A DNA stretch of 64,000 nt from Fructilactobacillus cliffordii (GCF_024029355.1 NZ_CP097117.1:930001-994000); one strand, 5' to 3'. Numbered from the stretch's first letter, positions 50,925-61,046 are shown. Numbers and translations: made by a program. The notes: a model not told the origin generated them from the letters alone.

Positions 50925-52268
50925 TTACAGGTGGTGTTTCGTTTCTGATTCAATGGTTGGGAACAACGTGATGAAGTCATTCATCTTTTCTGGATCAATG
51001 TGGTATTCGATGAATGGCAGGACACTTCCAATGGAGTTGTCAGCTTCGGAACTAATTTCCGTCATTCCGACGAGGTAACCTTCTTTATCAAAGACCGTAA
51101 TCGTCTTTCCTTGGTTAGCCCGCATTGCCAGCCGGAACCAGTCTTCGCTCAAATCAACTTCCTTAACGTCAAATTGGTCTGGGTGGGCCTTAGCTTCGTC
51201 TGGAGTAACCCCAACTTGGGCAATCCGTGGGGAAGCAAAGACGGCGCTTGGAACGGCTGGGTAGTCAATCGGATTCGTCGTTTGACCGGTAAAGAGTTTC
51301 GTCAGGTAGAGGCCTTCGTAAATGGCAGTTGGAGTTAAACGACCCACTTCCTTGTCCAGCACGTCTCCAGAAGCGTAGATGCTGTCAACGGAAGTTTGTA
51401 AGTGATCGTTAACCGCAATTCCCTTGTAATCATCGTATTCAACGCCGACTTCGTCCAAACCGATGCCTTCGACGTTGGGTAAACGACCAGTAGCATCTAG
51501 GATCCAGTCACTAGCGACGTTACCTTGGTCAGTTTCAACTTCGTAACCATCCGCTTTTTTGGTAACGGCACTAGGAGTCACGTTCTTCATAATTGTAACG
51601 CCCTTAGCTTCCAAGTCCTTCAGTAATTCTTCCACAAATGGTTGGTAGAATTGCTTCAAAGCGTGTTCGTGGTGCAACATTAACGTTACTTTAGTTCCGG
51701 CCGTAGCAGCAATTGTTGCAAATTCAATCGCAATGTAACCACCACCGATGATAGTCATCCGGTCTGGTTGTTCTGCTAAGTTTAAGAAATCAGTTCCGTT
51801 GTTTAGGTATTCCTTGCCCGGAATGTCTAATTGGTGGTAGTGAGCTCCGGTGGCAATCACAATCTTATCAGCGGTGTAGTTTTGACCGTTAACCGCAATC
51901 GTGTGCTCGTCCACTAAAGTTCCCTTACCGTGGATTAATTCAATCCCGAGGCTTTCAAGTCCAGAACCAATGGCGTTGGGAAGGGCGTCAATCACTTCAT
52001 GTTCGTGTTCGTAGTTGGCTTTCCAGTCAATCGTAGTAGTGCCGGTTAATCCGTGACCTTGCATTTGATCCACTTCGTTTTTAACCTTAACCGGCATGTC
52101 GAGTGAAATCTTAGCGTTGCAACCCCGGTTCGGGCAGGTTCCCCCAATTTTATCCGCTTCAATCATCCCGAGTTTAAAACCAGCTTGGGCTAGTGGCATG
52201 GCGCCGTTAAAAGCACCGTGTCCACTTCCTAAGTAAAGCACGTCAAATTGATATTTTTGTTCTGCCAT
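50925..52268 (-). CDS. FAD-dependent pyridine nucleotide-disulfide oxidoreductase with altered catalytic motif
   Basis: A 447-aa flavoprotein of the glutathione reductase/lipoamide dehydrogenase fold. The redox disulfide is in IGGTCPNRGCNAK (Cys45, Cys50); the NAD(P) fold has IIGGGYIAIEFATIAATAG; SIYASGDV is the second FAD motif. The C-terminal motif, normally HPTxxE with the proton-shuttling His, reads LFPTIES: the His is replaced by Phe436. A true glutathione or dihydrolipoamide reductase would need that His, so another substrate or mechanism is likely. The ribosome binding site is AAAAGGAGAG. Confidence 0.85.
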   Translation of the reverse strand: MAEQKYQFDVLYLGSGHGAFNGAMPLAQAGFKLGMIEADKIGGTCPNRGCNAKISLDMPVKVKNEVDQMQGHGLTGTTTIDWKANYEHEHEVIDALPNAIGSGLESLGIELIHGKGTLVDEHTIAVNGQNYTADKIVIATGAHYHQLDIPGKEYLNNGTDFLNLAEQPDRMTIIGGGYIAIEFATIAATAGTKVTLMLHHEHALKQFYQPFVEELLKDLEAKGVTIMKNVTPSAVTKKADGYEVETDQGNVASDWILDATGRLPNVEGIGLDEVGVEYDDYKGIAVNDHLQTSVDSIYASGDVLDKEVGRLTPTAIYEGLYLTKLFTGQTTNPIDYPAVPSAVFASPRIAQVGVTPDEAKAHPDQFDVKEVDLSEDWFRLAMRANQGKTITVFDKEGYLVGMTEISSEADNSIGSVLPFIEYHIDPEKMNDFITLFPTIESETKHHL

Positions 52269-52407
52269 TGTTACTCTCCTTTTTTAACAGTAAACTGTAC
52301 TTGTGATGCTAAATTTAAAATAGCAAAAAAACCGCGGTATCGCAATTAAACTGCCTTTTAGTTAGTTATTTTAAAATTAAATTGTTCTACAGAAAGAAGG
52401 TTACAAG

Positions 52408-52857
52408 ATGGAACGGTACCGAACTAAATCAGCGGTATTTGCGCTGCTATTGCGGCATAATCAGGAAGAAGTTTTACTCCAACAACGGTTTCAAACGGGG
52501 ATTGGTGACGGTCACTATGATTTAGCGGCGGGCGGTCATGTGGAAGCACAGGAATCGATGAAACAAGCACTGGTGCGGGAATTGCACGAGGAACTGGGTT
52601 TGACGGTGAAACCAGCGGACCTGGAGTTTGCGACGTTGATTCACGCCAACTACGGGGATGATACGGTGTATTACTGTGGCTACTTCGTGGTTAAGGATTA
52701 CCAGGGGACGCCCCGGATTGCGGAACCAGACCAGGCGTCCCAGCTCGACTGGTATTCCGTCCATGATTTACCACAGAATTTACTTTGGGATCGTCGACGG
52801 GCGATTGAAAATTATCAACGGGGCATCCCATACGACGAAGTGGGATGGCATAACTAA
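52408..52857 (+). CDS. NUDIX hydrolase
   Basis: A 149-aa single-domain NUDIX protein. The Nudix box GHVEAQESMKQALVRELHEE followed by LGL matches GX5EX7REUXEEXGU completely. It hydrolyses nucleoside diphosphates linked to another group; the substrate is unknown. It is divergent from the FAD oxidoreductase gene, with AGAAAGAAGG upstream. Confidence 0.92.
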   Translation: MERYRTKSAVFALLLRHNQEEVLLQQRFQTGIGDGHYDLAAGGHVEAQESMKQALVRELHEELGLTVKPADLEFATLIHANYGDDTVYYCGYFVVKDYQGTPRIAEPDQASQLDWYSVHDLPQNLLWDRRRAIENYQRGIPYDEVGWHN

Positions 52858-52901
52858 AAAAGGACTGCTTTCACGTTGTCGCTGAAAGCAGTCCTTTTTT
52901 A
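52856..52901. terminator. Bidirectional terminator between the NUDIX gene and nrdI
   Basis: AAAAAAGGACTGCTTTCA pairs with TGAAAGCAGTCCTTTTTT; a strong stem with runs on both sides. Confidence 0.9.
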
Positions 52902-52913
52902 GTTAATGAGTGA

Positions 52914-53387
52914 TTACTGTGCGGTTAAAACTTCCGCACTGCGTTCGACCATGTCCTGGTAGATTCGCTGGACGTCCTGGTCGGTTCCACGCAGTTCAAA
53001 GTCCGCTAGAAACGGAACTTGGAACATCCGCGAGTAGCGTTTAGCCGTTAAGCAGTATTGGGCGTTGAAGTTCTTGTTTCCACTCCCAAAGACGCCTAAA
53101 CAAAGCTTGGCGTTGTCCTTGTAGCCAACGTATTCACCGAGGGTGGTGGTCAATAGTTCGGTGACCCCACTGTCAATGCCGTCGCCACCGTCCAGATAGG
53201 TGGGCACGGTTACGAAGAAGGGCTTGGTTTCCTGGGCAAAGTCCGTTTGATCGCTAATTTCCACGCTCTCAACTAGCGGATGAGCAGGATCATGTTGGTG
53301 CATTTTCTGCGCATACGCGGTGAGGTTATTAACAAAGTTGCGCGTGTTTCCTTCGATTGAAATAAATAAAATTCGCATTGGTTCCAT
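52914..53387 (-). CDS. nrdI: Flavodoxin-like NrdI protein
   Basis: A 157-aa NrdI, the flavoprotein that helps assemble the manganese-tyrosyl cofactor of class Ib ribonucleotide reductase. SIEGNTRNFVNNL is the FMN phosphate loop; VTVPTYLDGGDGID and FGSGNKNFNAQYCLTAKRY are NrdI signatures. The start is ATG 53387 with GGAGG upstream. nrdE, nrdF and nrdH are not adjacent; the gene instead follows the YfhO gene by 13 bases and shares its transcript. Confidence 0.92.
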   Translation of the reverse strand: MEPMRILFISIEGNTRNFVNNLTAYAQKMHQHDPAHPLVESVEISDQTDFAQETKPFFVTVPTYLDGGDGIDSGVTELLTTTLGEYVGYKDNAKLCLGVFGSGNKNFNAQYCLTAKRYSRMFQVPFLADFELRGTDQDVQRIYQDMVERSAEVLTAQ

Positions 53388-53400
53388 TATGATGCCTCCG

Positions 53401-56400
53401 TTATGCATGTTTCCGTTTGAAAATGATCCAGGTTACCAGACTGATTCCCAGGACTAGGATACCACTAATCATCGTCAGGATGCTGCCGATTAAAAGACCA
53501 GGGGTGTGGTACTGCAGAGTGACGCGGTGCTTACCCGCCGGGATAATCCCACCAACAAAGCCGTCGTTAACCCGTTTGGTAGCTACGGGTCGGTTGTTGA
53601 CGCGTAATTGCCAACCAGTTGAATACGGAATCGATGTGGTTAAGACCGTTGCTTGGGATTGGTTACTAATCCCGGTGATTTGATTAGGGGTTTGCTGGAT
53701 GTTACGTAACCGCTGCTTTTGTAACTGACGAATTCGTTGAGTGTAATTTTGTTTCATCGGGACCGCAATTACACGAGCCCGTTTGAATTTAATTTGATCT
53801 ACCCCTTGATAGGTTAGCGTGATTTTGGAACGGGCTTTGTTAGAGTAACCCAAGTTTAACAGGGCGGAGTGCTTAGGCACGTAATTCGAGAGTTCGTCCG
53901 TTCCTAACTGGGTAACTGCATTGCTCATTCCCTTGGTTTTTGCAACCAACTTGAAACTACCGTTCTCGGCCGTTTGCAGGTTTTTGCGCCATTCGTTGAG
54001 GTGGTTCATGCCCGTCAGTGGTTGATTTCTGACTAAGGCCAGGTTCTTTTCAATCTGATGTTGTTCCGTAGCACTCGGACCACTGGCTTGAATTCCCTCT
54101 AACTCAAGGTACAGCTCCGTTCGTTTCGTGGTTTGTGGTCGTTTAATTTTGATGGTGACGGGTTGATGTTTACCCCAGACGTCCGTTTTCAACTCGTGTA
54201 AACCCTGTCGGTTTTGTTGCTGCAACGCAGTTTGGCGTTGTTGGTTAGCAGTTAAAACCTGGTCTAGTTGCTGCTGCGTGGGATGGTGCACGCTAAAAGT
54301 GGCATCCGGTTTGGTCCACTGGGACTCGGCCAGTTGTTTGGGCGTGGTAATCCAGTCGTCTTGGTCTAGGTGCGTCGTGTAGGAAAGTGACTTAGCTGTT
54401 GGGCGCAGTTTTGCCGGTTTAATTTTCGTCGAGTCAACGACAGTCCCAGCCAGGAGGGCCTGTTCCTTTTCAACTGGATTCAAGCGGTTCCAAGTTGCCG
54501 GAGCAATGGCGCGAGTTTGATTGTACATCAAAGGCAGTGCATTCCGGTTTTCTGCTAAGACTGTTCCTCGTTGTTGGTCGGGCGGGAGCATCGGATTCTG
54601 TTGAGAAAAGAGCAGGGGTTCGTTTTTGTGATCTCGCACGATCTGGAAGCCCGCCGGTAAGCTATGGTGCGCTTTTTCTGAACGGATAAAGAGATACTTA
54701 ACTCCCATTAGGGCTGATAAGGTCGAGCGGTAGTCGTTTTGGGCGACCGGGTCGTTCGGAGTGAACTGGTTGTTGCGGACGGCACGTTCTAGGTTGCCCA
54801 CGTAACCATTTTCCACGGTTAGGTAGGATGCGATGTCGTGGGTACCCAGGTTCATGGGCGCATTTGAACTGGCGTTAAAGTAATCAGTGTTGAGAGAATT
54901 ATTCCGGTCATCTGGGAAATAGTGGTACCGTGGACCAATACTAGTGCGGTAGTTACCCAGGCGCTGCTTTACGTAGTGGTTAGCGCCGTCGTAGTAGTGC
55001 TGGTTATAGGCAGCTGCGTCCTTGGTTGCTAACATTCCCTTGGTAAAGCCACTGTTATTGGGACTGTAGTAGCCTAGCCCCAGCGCCATTAGGTTAATGG
55101 TAACAATTCCGAGGACACTTAGGTAAATGGTGCGCGGACGCCAGTGGTAGTCCTTGGCAATCCAGAAGAGTGCCAGTAAAGCGAACAACAGCAGGTATTC
55201 CACGACATCGTGGCGTTGCAGGCGGAGTAAGAAACCACGGCTCCCCCACAGTAAAAAGATCAGGATGACCGTGCTGATTCCCATGCTGAGTAAATCTCGT
55301 CTGGTTAACCGGGTCATGTGATCAGCAAAGATGGCGGTCGCTAAGCCTAGCGGCAATAAGGCGAGGGCCAACCACCGATTGGAAGGTGAGGCCAAGGCGT
55401 TGAAAGTAGAGCTGACGGCGGGGAACAGGATTCCAATTCCGATCAATAGCAGGGAAATGGCGACGAAACGATAGCGTTTAAAGTGCGTAAAGACGTAGAC
55501 CACGGCGTAGAAACTGATTCCGCTCATTCCGATGATTAACCAGAAGGAGAAAGGTCCACCAAGCCCCAGGATTTTACTGGGTAAGTTGAAGTAGTAGTTA
55601 GGGGGATAGAACCAGTATCCGTTCGCAAAGGCGCCCGTTAGTCGGGTTGACTGAAAGGCATACAGCATAGTGGGAATGAACAATACCGCGGCAGCTAAGA
55701 TGCCAAGCACGACCGTTCCCGTCAGTTGTAATAAGGAATGGAACCATTTAAATCCAGGTGTTTTGCTTAACATCAGGAAGCGCAAACTGACGTAAACGAG
55801 GCAGCCCAAGCCCAACATGTAGGCAAAGTAAAAGTTACTTAAAAATGTAATTAGGACTGCTAAAAAGAGCGGGAACCAAGACCGGTGCCGTAGTACTCGT
55901 TCAATTCCAGCTGCTAACAGTGGAAAAGAAATTAAAGGTAGCAGGAAAAAGGCGTGGTGCATGCCTGCATAGAGGGCAAAGCTGGAGAAGGTGTATGTCA
56001 GGGTACTGATGAGCCGGCTGAATTTGCGAAAGCGGAAGCAATTCAGGTAGAACAGAAAGGCGAGTCCCGCACAGTACAACCGCAGGAGGACCAGTACACT
56101 GTAACCTAATTCAATTTGATTTTTGGGAAAGAAAACGATCAAGTAGTTAAATAGATCGCCAACGACGTAGTAGGAAAAACTGGTTAGTTGATCAGCCCCG
56201 AGACCAATGTTAAAGGACCAGTGAGTCAATCCCTGACTCGGGTGGGTAAGAAAGTGCGTTAATAGGTTCCGAAAGTTTACTAAAATCGGATAGTGTTGGG
56301 CAATTCCATCGAGACTCCAGATTAACGAACGGTTGGTGAGGTGAAACGTCCACCAGTAGACCGCAATGATGACGGCAAAGAAAAACGTATAACTAACCCA

Positions 56401-56427
56401 CACGGGGATTTTTCGCAGCTTTTCCAT
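53401..56427 (-). CDS. YfhO-family membrane protein
   Basis: A 1008-aa protein. The start is ATG 56427, 10 bases after AAGGAG. About a dozen membrane helices fill residues 1-470 (for example LLPLISFPLLAAGIERVL and LALALLPLGLATAIFADH), followed by a long extracytoplasmic domain (about 480-960) and a final helix with a basic tail (ITLVTWIIFKRKHA type). N-terminal SLDGIAQHYPILVNF is typical of YfhO proteins, which resemble GT-C glycosyltransferases and have been linked to glycosylation of lipoteichoic acid or other wall polymers. The substrate here is not known. Confidence 0.88.
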   Translation of the reverse strand: MEKLRKIPVWVSYTFFFAVIIAVYWWTFHLTNRSLIWSLDGIAQHYPILVNFRNLLTHFLTHPSQGLTHWSFNIGLGADQLTSFSYYVVGDLFNYLIVFFPKNQIELGYSVLVLLRLYCAGLAFLFYLNCFRFRKFSRLISTLTYTFSSFALYAGMHHAFFLLPLISFPLLAAGIERVLRHRSWFPLFLAVLITFLSNFYFAYMLGLGCLVYVSLRFLMLSKTPGFKWFHSLLQLTGTVVLGILAAAVLFIPTMLYAFQSTRLTGAFANGYWFYPPNYYFNLPSKILGLGGPFSFWLIIGMSGISFYAVVYVFTHFKRYRFVAISLLLIGIGILFPAVSSTFNALASPSNRWLALALLPLGLATAIFADHMTRLTRRDLLSMGISTVILIFLLWGSRGFLLRLQRHDVVEYLLLFALLALFWIAKDYHWRPRTIYLSVLGIVTINLMALGLGYYSPNNSGFTKGMLATKDAAAYNQHYYDGANHYVKQRLGNYRTSIGPRYHYFPDDRNNSLNTDYFNASSNAPMNLGTHDIASYLTVENGYVGNLERAVRNNQFTPNDPVAQNDYRSTLSALMGVKYLFIRSEKAHHSLPAGFQIVRDHKNEPLLFSQQNPMLPPDQQRGTVLAENRNALPLMYNQTRAIAPATWNRLNPVEKEQALLAGTVVDSTKIKPAKLRPTAKSLSYTTHLDQDDWITTPKQLAESQWTKPDATFSVHHPTQQQLDQVLTANQQRQTALQQQNRQGLHELKTDVWGKHQPVTIKIKRPQTTKRTELYLELEGIQASGPSATEQHQIEKNLALVRNQPLTGMNHLNEWRKNLQTAENGSFKLVAKTKGMSNAVTQLGTDELSNYVPKHSALLNLGYSNKARSKITLTYQGVDQIKFKRARVIAVPMKQNYTQRIRQLQKQRLRNIQQTPNQITGISNQSQATVLTTSIPYSTGWQLRVNNRPVATKRVNDGFVGGIIPAGKHRVTLQYHTPGLLIGSILTMISGILVLGISLVTWIIFKRKHA

Positions 56428-56483
56428 CTCAAATGAACTCCTTGTCAATAAAAAAACGAGGGTCTCCTCGTTTAGTGTAAATC

Positions 56484-57848
56484 TTAATGCTCTTCTGAAT
56501 CGTCGTCCGTGGTCACGGGAGCTTCGGTGACTTCGAACCAGTTAATAAATGAGTTTTCGTAATCAAGGACTTTAAAGTTAAAGTGGCCAATTTGCACCAC
56601 ATCACCGACTTCAATGTGTGGGTAGTGATCAATCACGAACCCAGCAATCGTCACAATGTCTGATTCGTTAAATTCCTTGATTTGCGTATCAAAATACTTC
56701 TCAAAGTCGTAAGTATTGAGTTTCCCACTGATTTTGTAAGAACCACTTGGTTGTTTGAAAATGTAGGTATGACTTGATGGGTCAATTTCATCCCGTACAG
56801 TTCCAAAGAGTTCTTCGTAGATATCTTTGTCGGTGATAATTCCGGAGGTTCCCCCGTATTCGTCGATAACGACCACAATGGGTTGGTGGTTCTTAATCAT
56901 TTGTTGCAACACGATCGAAATCGTAGTGGTTTCTGAAGTGGTATCAATTTTCCGAATCAAAGTGGTAATTGGTTTATCCGGGTTAATTTGCGATTGCTTG
57001 ATTAGATCATAGATGTAGACATAGCCGAGGATGTCATCCTTATCGTTATCTTTCACAACGGGAAGCCGACTAAACTTTGTGCTTAGGTAAGTTTCAATCG
57101 CATCGCTAACGGTATCGTTGACGTCGATGGTTTTGAGCTGGGTCCGGTCAATCATGATGTCGCGGGCCGTTTTATCGTTAAGTTCAAAAGCTCGCCGCAT
57201 GTATAGGTAGTCGTTTTGCTCGAGATCCCCGTTTTGGACGGCGGCTTTGGAAACACTTAGGATTTCTGATTGTGATAATGCTTCGTCGTTTTCGTTGGCA
57301 ACTGGTAAGCCTAGTAGCTTAACTACTCCAGAGGCGGAAACGTTCAGTAACCAGACGAAAGGATAGAAGATGACGTGGCAGTAGTGCAAGGGGGTGCTAA
57401 CCACGTTTAATACCTTGAGGGGCATATCGATACTCAGGTTTTTGGGCAGGATTTCCGTAAAAACCACTTCTAGGTAGGTTAACACGATAATTCCTAAAAT
57501 GGCTCCGATTCCGTGCGCCGTAGCGCTGGGAGTGCCCATTCCGTCGTGACCAAGTACCCTGACAAAGACAGCAATTGCAAAGGATTCACCAATCCAACCC
57601 AGGATGATTCCAGCTAACGAAACTCCCACCTGGGTGGTAGACAGGTATTCATTTAGGTTTTTTACCATGTGTAGTTCACGGGTTAATTTCCGTTTTCGTT
57701 TGGTAGAAGTGTTTTCGTCATCGAGTTCCTCTTGCAGGGCCGTGGTTCGGGTTTGCACCAGGGCAAACTCACAGGCCACGAAAAAGCCGGCACAAAAGAA
57801 CGTGACTAAAATAATAACTAAGTCGATAAATATCGATCCAGTAACCAA
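56484..57848 (-). CDS. CNNM/CorC-type hemolysin family transporter
   Basis: A 454-aa protein with an N-terminal DUF21 membrane domain (about 1-195, ending GVVKLLGLP), two CBS domains (about 210-340; MIDRTQLKTIDVND and VVVIDEYGGTSGIIT) and a C-terminal CorC/HlyC domain. Relatives take part in magnesium or cobalt export. The start is TTG at 57848 with GAGGA 8 bases upstream; no ATG is in frame nearby. It is monocistronic. Confidence 0.88.
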   Translation of the reverse strand: MVTGSIFIDLVIILVTFFCAGFFVACEFALVQTRTTALQEELDDENTSTKRKRKLTRELHMVKNLNEYLSTTQVGVSLAGIILGWIGESFAIAVFVRVLGHDGMGTPSATAHGIGAILGIIVLTYLEVVFTEILPKNLSIDMPLKVLNVVSTPLHYCHVIFYPFVWLLNVSASGVVKLLGLPVANENDEALSQSEILSVSKAAVQNGDLEQNDYLYMRRAFELNDKTARDIMIDRTQLKTIDVNDTVSDAIETYLSTKFSRLPVVKDNDKDDILGYVYIYDLIKQSQINPDKPITTLIRKIDTTSETTTISIVLQQMIKNHQPIVVVIDEYGGTSGIITDKDIYEELFGTVRDEIDPSSHTYIFKQPSGSYKISGKLNTYDFEKYFDTQIKEFNESDIVTIAGFVIDHYPHIEVGDVVQIGHFNFKVLDYENSFINWFEVTEAPVTTDDDSEEH

Positions 57849-58058
57849 AGTAGCATTCCTCTTTTCGTTGATGTAAGTAAATAAAAATAGTAAATAGTTG
57901 CTAACTAATCCTATTTTAAACAGTTATCTCTCATTTTACCATAATATTGTAGAAAACGATTTTGAAACTTTAGGCTAATTAGTTGCCTTGTTGACTAGCA
58001 GGACCTAGAATATAAGCGTCAGGAAACTGATAGATTAATTGGTAAAGGGGTTTTTGAA

Positions 58059-58484
58059 ATGGCACGGAATGAAATGCAAAACAACGGTCGCAATCCATTA
58101 GATGATTTCTTTGGGAATTTTGGCAAGAGTTTGTTGACTTCAGTGGCTGGAGATAACCAAATGAAGACCGACGTGATTGAACACCAAAACGATTATGAAG
58201 TGGTCGTGGAATTGCCAGGTTTTAAGAAACAAGATATCCATCTAACTTATAACGATGGCACTTTGAACGTTCATGCTACAAATGACATTAATGCAGAAAT
58301 GAAAAATGAGGATGGACACGTCTTGAGTCAAGAACGTCGTTCCATGGATGTGACCCGGTCCTTTTACTTGCCAGACGTGGACGATCAAAAAATTGATGCC
58401 AATTACCACGATGGCTTGTTGAAAGTTACCTTGCCAAAGGTTGCTTCCGCTGATGATGGTAGCAACAACATTGAAATTAAATAA
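58059..58484 (+). CDS. Small heat shock protein Hsp20
   Basis: A 141-aa alpha-crystallin-type chaperone. The crystallin domain runs from MKTDVIEHQNDYEVVVELPG to DGLLKVTLPKV (about 30-132), with the expected EVVVELPGFKKQDI start. The ribosome binding site is AAGGGG. I see no CIRCE or CtsR heptad upstream, so heat regulation cannot be assigned from sequence. Confidence 0.93.
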   Translation: MARNEMQNNGRNPLDDFFGNFGKSLLTSVAGDNQMKTDVIEHQNDYEVVVELPGFKKQDIHLTYNDGTLNVHATNDINAEMKNEDGHVLSQERRSMDVTRSFYLPDVDDQKIDANYHDGLLKVTLPKVASADDGSNNIEIK

Positions 58485-58491
58485 TTAAATC

Positions 58492-58535
58492 TAATAAAAC
58501 ATCTGGTCCCAGTTCGGGCGAGATGTTTTATTTTT
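58492..58535 (+). terminator. Terminator of the hsp20 gene
   Basis: AATAAAACATCT pairs with AGATGTTTTATT, followed by TTT. Confidence 0.8.
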
Positions 58536-58630
58536 GCTTAAATTTGGCGGAAACAAGAGTTTGGAGTCCGTGCTGGATTTAGATTTCTGTATACTATATG
58601 TTAGTAAAAGGACGAAAGTGGGGATTTAGC

Positions 58631-60988
58631 ATGCAAGAATTAACGGGTTTAACCAGTGCGGAAGTCCAAGTGCGAGTTCACCAAGGATTAAAGAATACGG
58701 AACCTAAACCCCTTACCAAATCAACGGGTCGGATTATTGCCGAGAACGTTTTTACATTATTTAACTTAATTAACGTGGTACTAGCAGTCATGGTCTTTAC
58801 GACGGGGAGCTACAAAAATATGCTCTTCCTGTTGATTGCCACGGTAAACACCCTGATTGGGATCTTTCAAGAGCTCCGTTCGAAACGCCAGATTGATAAA
58901 ATGGCGCTGTTGTCACATTCATCGATTACGGTGATCCGGAATGGAAAGGCGGAATCGATTGCCCCAGCTGAGATAGTGGAGGGTGACACGTTAAAGATTA
59001 CGTTGGGCGACCAACTGCCGGTGGACGGGAAAATCATTGCCACTCAGGAACTGGAAGTTGATGAATCACAAATTACGGGGGAAGCCGATCCAATTACCAA
59101 AGCAGTTGGTGATTCCGTAACGTCGGGAAGTTTTGTGGTTAGCGGGAATGCATACGTTCAGGTAACCAAGGTGGGCGATGCGACCTTTGTAAACTCCTTG
59201 ACTGCCAAGATTAAACCAACTAAGCAAAATAACAGTCGTCTGTTGCGATTAATCAACCGGATTATTCGGATTCTCACCATTATCATTGTGCCACTCGGGG
59301 CCATTTTGTTGGCATCACGGTTTTTCCATGGTGTGGGCTACAACCAGGCCATTTTAGGCACGGTCGCTGCCATGATGGGAATGATTCCGGAAGGACTGGT
59401 GTTACTATCTTCGGTAACGCTGGCAGTTTCCGCGTATAACTTGGCTCGGCAACACGTATTGGTCCGGGATTTAGCGTCGATTGAAACACTGGCCCGGGTT
59501 GATACGATTTGTCTGGACAAAACGGGAACGATTACGACGGGGAAGCTACAATTTAAAGAGCTACAACTAGCAACAAATAACTATTCTACAACAGAGGTAA
59601 GTGCCATCTTAGGATCGCTGGTCAACGGGATTGCCGATACCAACGAAACGGCCCAAACTTTGCAGCAGCACTTTACCGAACATCCCTACGTCGTTAGCCA
59701 CGTGGTACCGTTTTCTTCGGCTCGCAAGTGGAGTGGCGCAGAACTGGGTGACACGGGTAACTTTGCCCTGGGAGCTCCCCAGTTTGTTTTGGATCTAACG
59801 CCCGCCCAGCGAGAGCAAGTGGCAACGTTTGCTAAAGCTGGGAACCGAGTTTTAGCCTTAGTTCAAGCAGATCACATGACAACCACGGAATTGCAGGGAA
59901 CCCGTTTATTGGCGTTCATCTTAATTACGGATGTGATTCGGCCGGATGCAGAATCGACCTTAGAGTACCTGCGCAACCAGGGGGTTACCGTGAAGGTGAT
60001 TTCTGGTGATGATCCGACGACCGTGGCTCAAATTGCCCGCGCCACGAACATTCCGGGTTGGAATCAACTGGTAGATATGAGTCAGGTGCCGGACGATGCC
60101 GATTATCGAGAACTTACCAACCGGTACAAGATTTTTGGCCGGGTCAAACCGGACCAAAAGGAACAACTAATTAAGGCACTCCAAGCCAACGGTCACACGG
60201 TTGCCATGACCGGAGACGGAGTTAACGATATCTTGGCATTGCGGCAGTCAAATTGCGGAATTGCGATGGCCAGTGGAAACGAAAGTACCAAGAGTATCGC
60301 GGATTTTGTGTTGATGAACTCGAACTTTTCGGCGCTCATTAACGTGCTCAAAGAAGGACGACGGGTCATCAACAATATTGATAGCATTGCCTCACTCTAC
60401 CTGATTAAGACGATGTTTTCGGTGATGCTCAGTATTATTTTCTTGTTCTTGGCCAAGGATTACCCCTTCGAGCCAATTCAGTTAACGCCGATTAATAGTT
60501 TGATGGTGGGCATTCCGTCATTCTTATTGGCTTTAGCTCCGGCCTTTCATCCCATCAAAGATCGCTTTGTGGCGGGAATTACGGGGATTTCATTACCATC
60601 TGCTTTGACGGTGGTCATTAACATTTTAGTGATCAATGGGATTGGGGCGTTACTGCACTGGAATCAACTGCAGCTATCCACGTTGAGTGTGCTAATCACT
60701 GGGTTTGTCTGCTGGCAAGCGTTGATTCTGGTCAGTCGACCGTTGAATCCATATAAATCAACGGTGGTCTTAAGCAGTATCGTTCTTTTCTTGTTAACCT
60801 TTATTTTTTTACGCCACTTCTTTGGTTTTGCCTCGATCTTCAGTTGGCCACTGGGGGCAGTTGGATTGGTCTTAATCCTATTAATTAATCCGTTGTTTCT
60901 GGGACTACAACGACTGGTTGATCGGGTTACTCCGGTTGTCCAGACGTGGCACCACCAGCTGCAGCACCGGTTTGCACGATCTAAATAA
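58631..60988 (+). CDS. P-type cation-transporting ATPase (CtpE-like)
   Basis: A 785-aa P-type ATPase. The start at 58631 (MQELTGLTSAEV) is chosen because GTGGGGA precedes it; the ATG at 58598 lies only a few bases from a TATACT -10. The actuator motif is QITGEADP, the phosphorylated Asp is in CLDKTGTITTGK (about 296) and the hinge is MTGDGVNDILAL. Helix 4 reads MIPEGLVLLSS, as in CtpE-type calcium pumps rather than heavy-metal (CPx) pumps. No metal-binding N-terminal domain is present. The transported ion is inferred from similarity only. Confidence 0.87.
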   Translation: MQELTGLTSAEVQVRVHQGLKNTEPKPLTKSTGRIIAENVFTLFNLINVVLAVMVFTTGSYKNMLFLLIATVNTLIGIFQELRSKRQIDKMALLSHSSITVIRNGKAESIAPAEIVEGDTLKITLGDQLPVDGKIIATQELEVDESQITGEADPITKAVGDSVTSGSFVVSGNAYVQVTKVGDATFVNSLTAKIKPTKQNNSRLLRLINRIIRILTIIIVPLGAILLASRFFHGVGYNQAILGTVAAMMGMIPEGLVLLSSVTLAVSAYNLARQHVLVRDLASIETLARVDTICLDKTGTITTGKLQFKELQLATNNYSTTEVSAILGSLVNGIADTNETAQTLQQHFTEHPYVVSHVVPFSSARKWSGAELGDTGNFALGAPQFVLDLTPAQREQVATFAKAGNRVLALVQADHMTTTELQGTRLLAFILITDVIRPDAESTLEYLRNQGVTVKVISGDDPTTVAQIARATNIPGWNQLVDMSQVPDDADYRELTNRYKIFGRVKPDQKEQLIKALQANGHTVAMTGDGVNDILALRQSNCGIAMASGNESTKSIADFVLMNSNFSALINVLKEGRRVINNIDSIASLYLIKTMFSVMLSIIFLFLAKDYPFEPIQLTPINSLMVGIPSFLLALAPAFHPIKDRFVAGITGISLPSALTVVINILVINGIGALLHWNQLQLSTLSVLITGFVCWQALILVSRPLNPYKSTVVLSSIVLFLLTFIFLRHFFGFASIFSWPLGAVGLVLILLINPLFLGLQRLVDRVTPVVQTWHHQLQHRFARSK

Positions 60989-60997
60989 TTATTAAAT

Positions 60998-61032
60998 AAA
61001 AGAGCTATCATCGATGCGGATGATAGCTCTTT
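60998..61032. terminator. Terminator between the P-type ATPase and flavodoxin genes
   Basis: AAAGAGCTATCATC pairs with GATGATAGCTCTTT around a CGATGCG region; it can act in both directions. Confidence 0.8.
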
Positions 61033-61046
61033 GAGTTTTTTACGGA

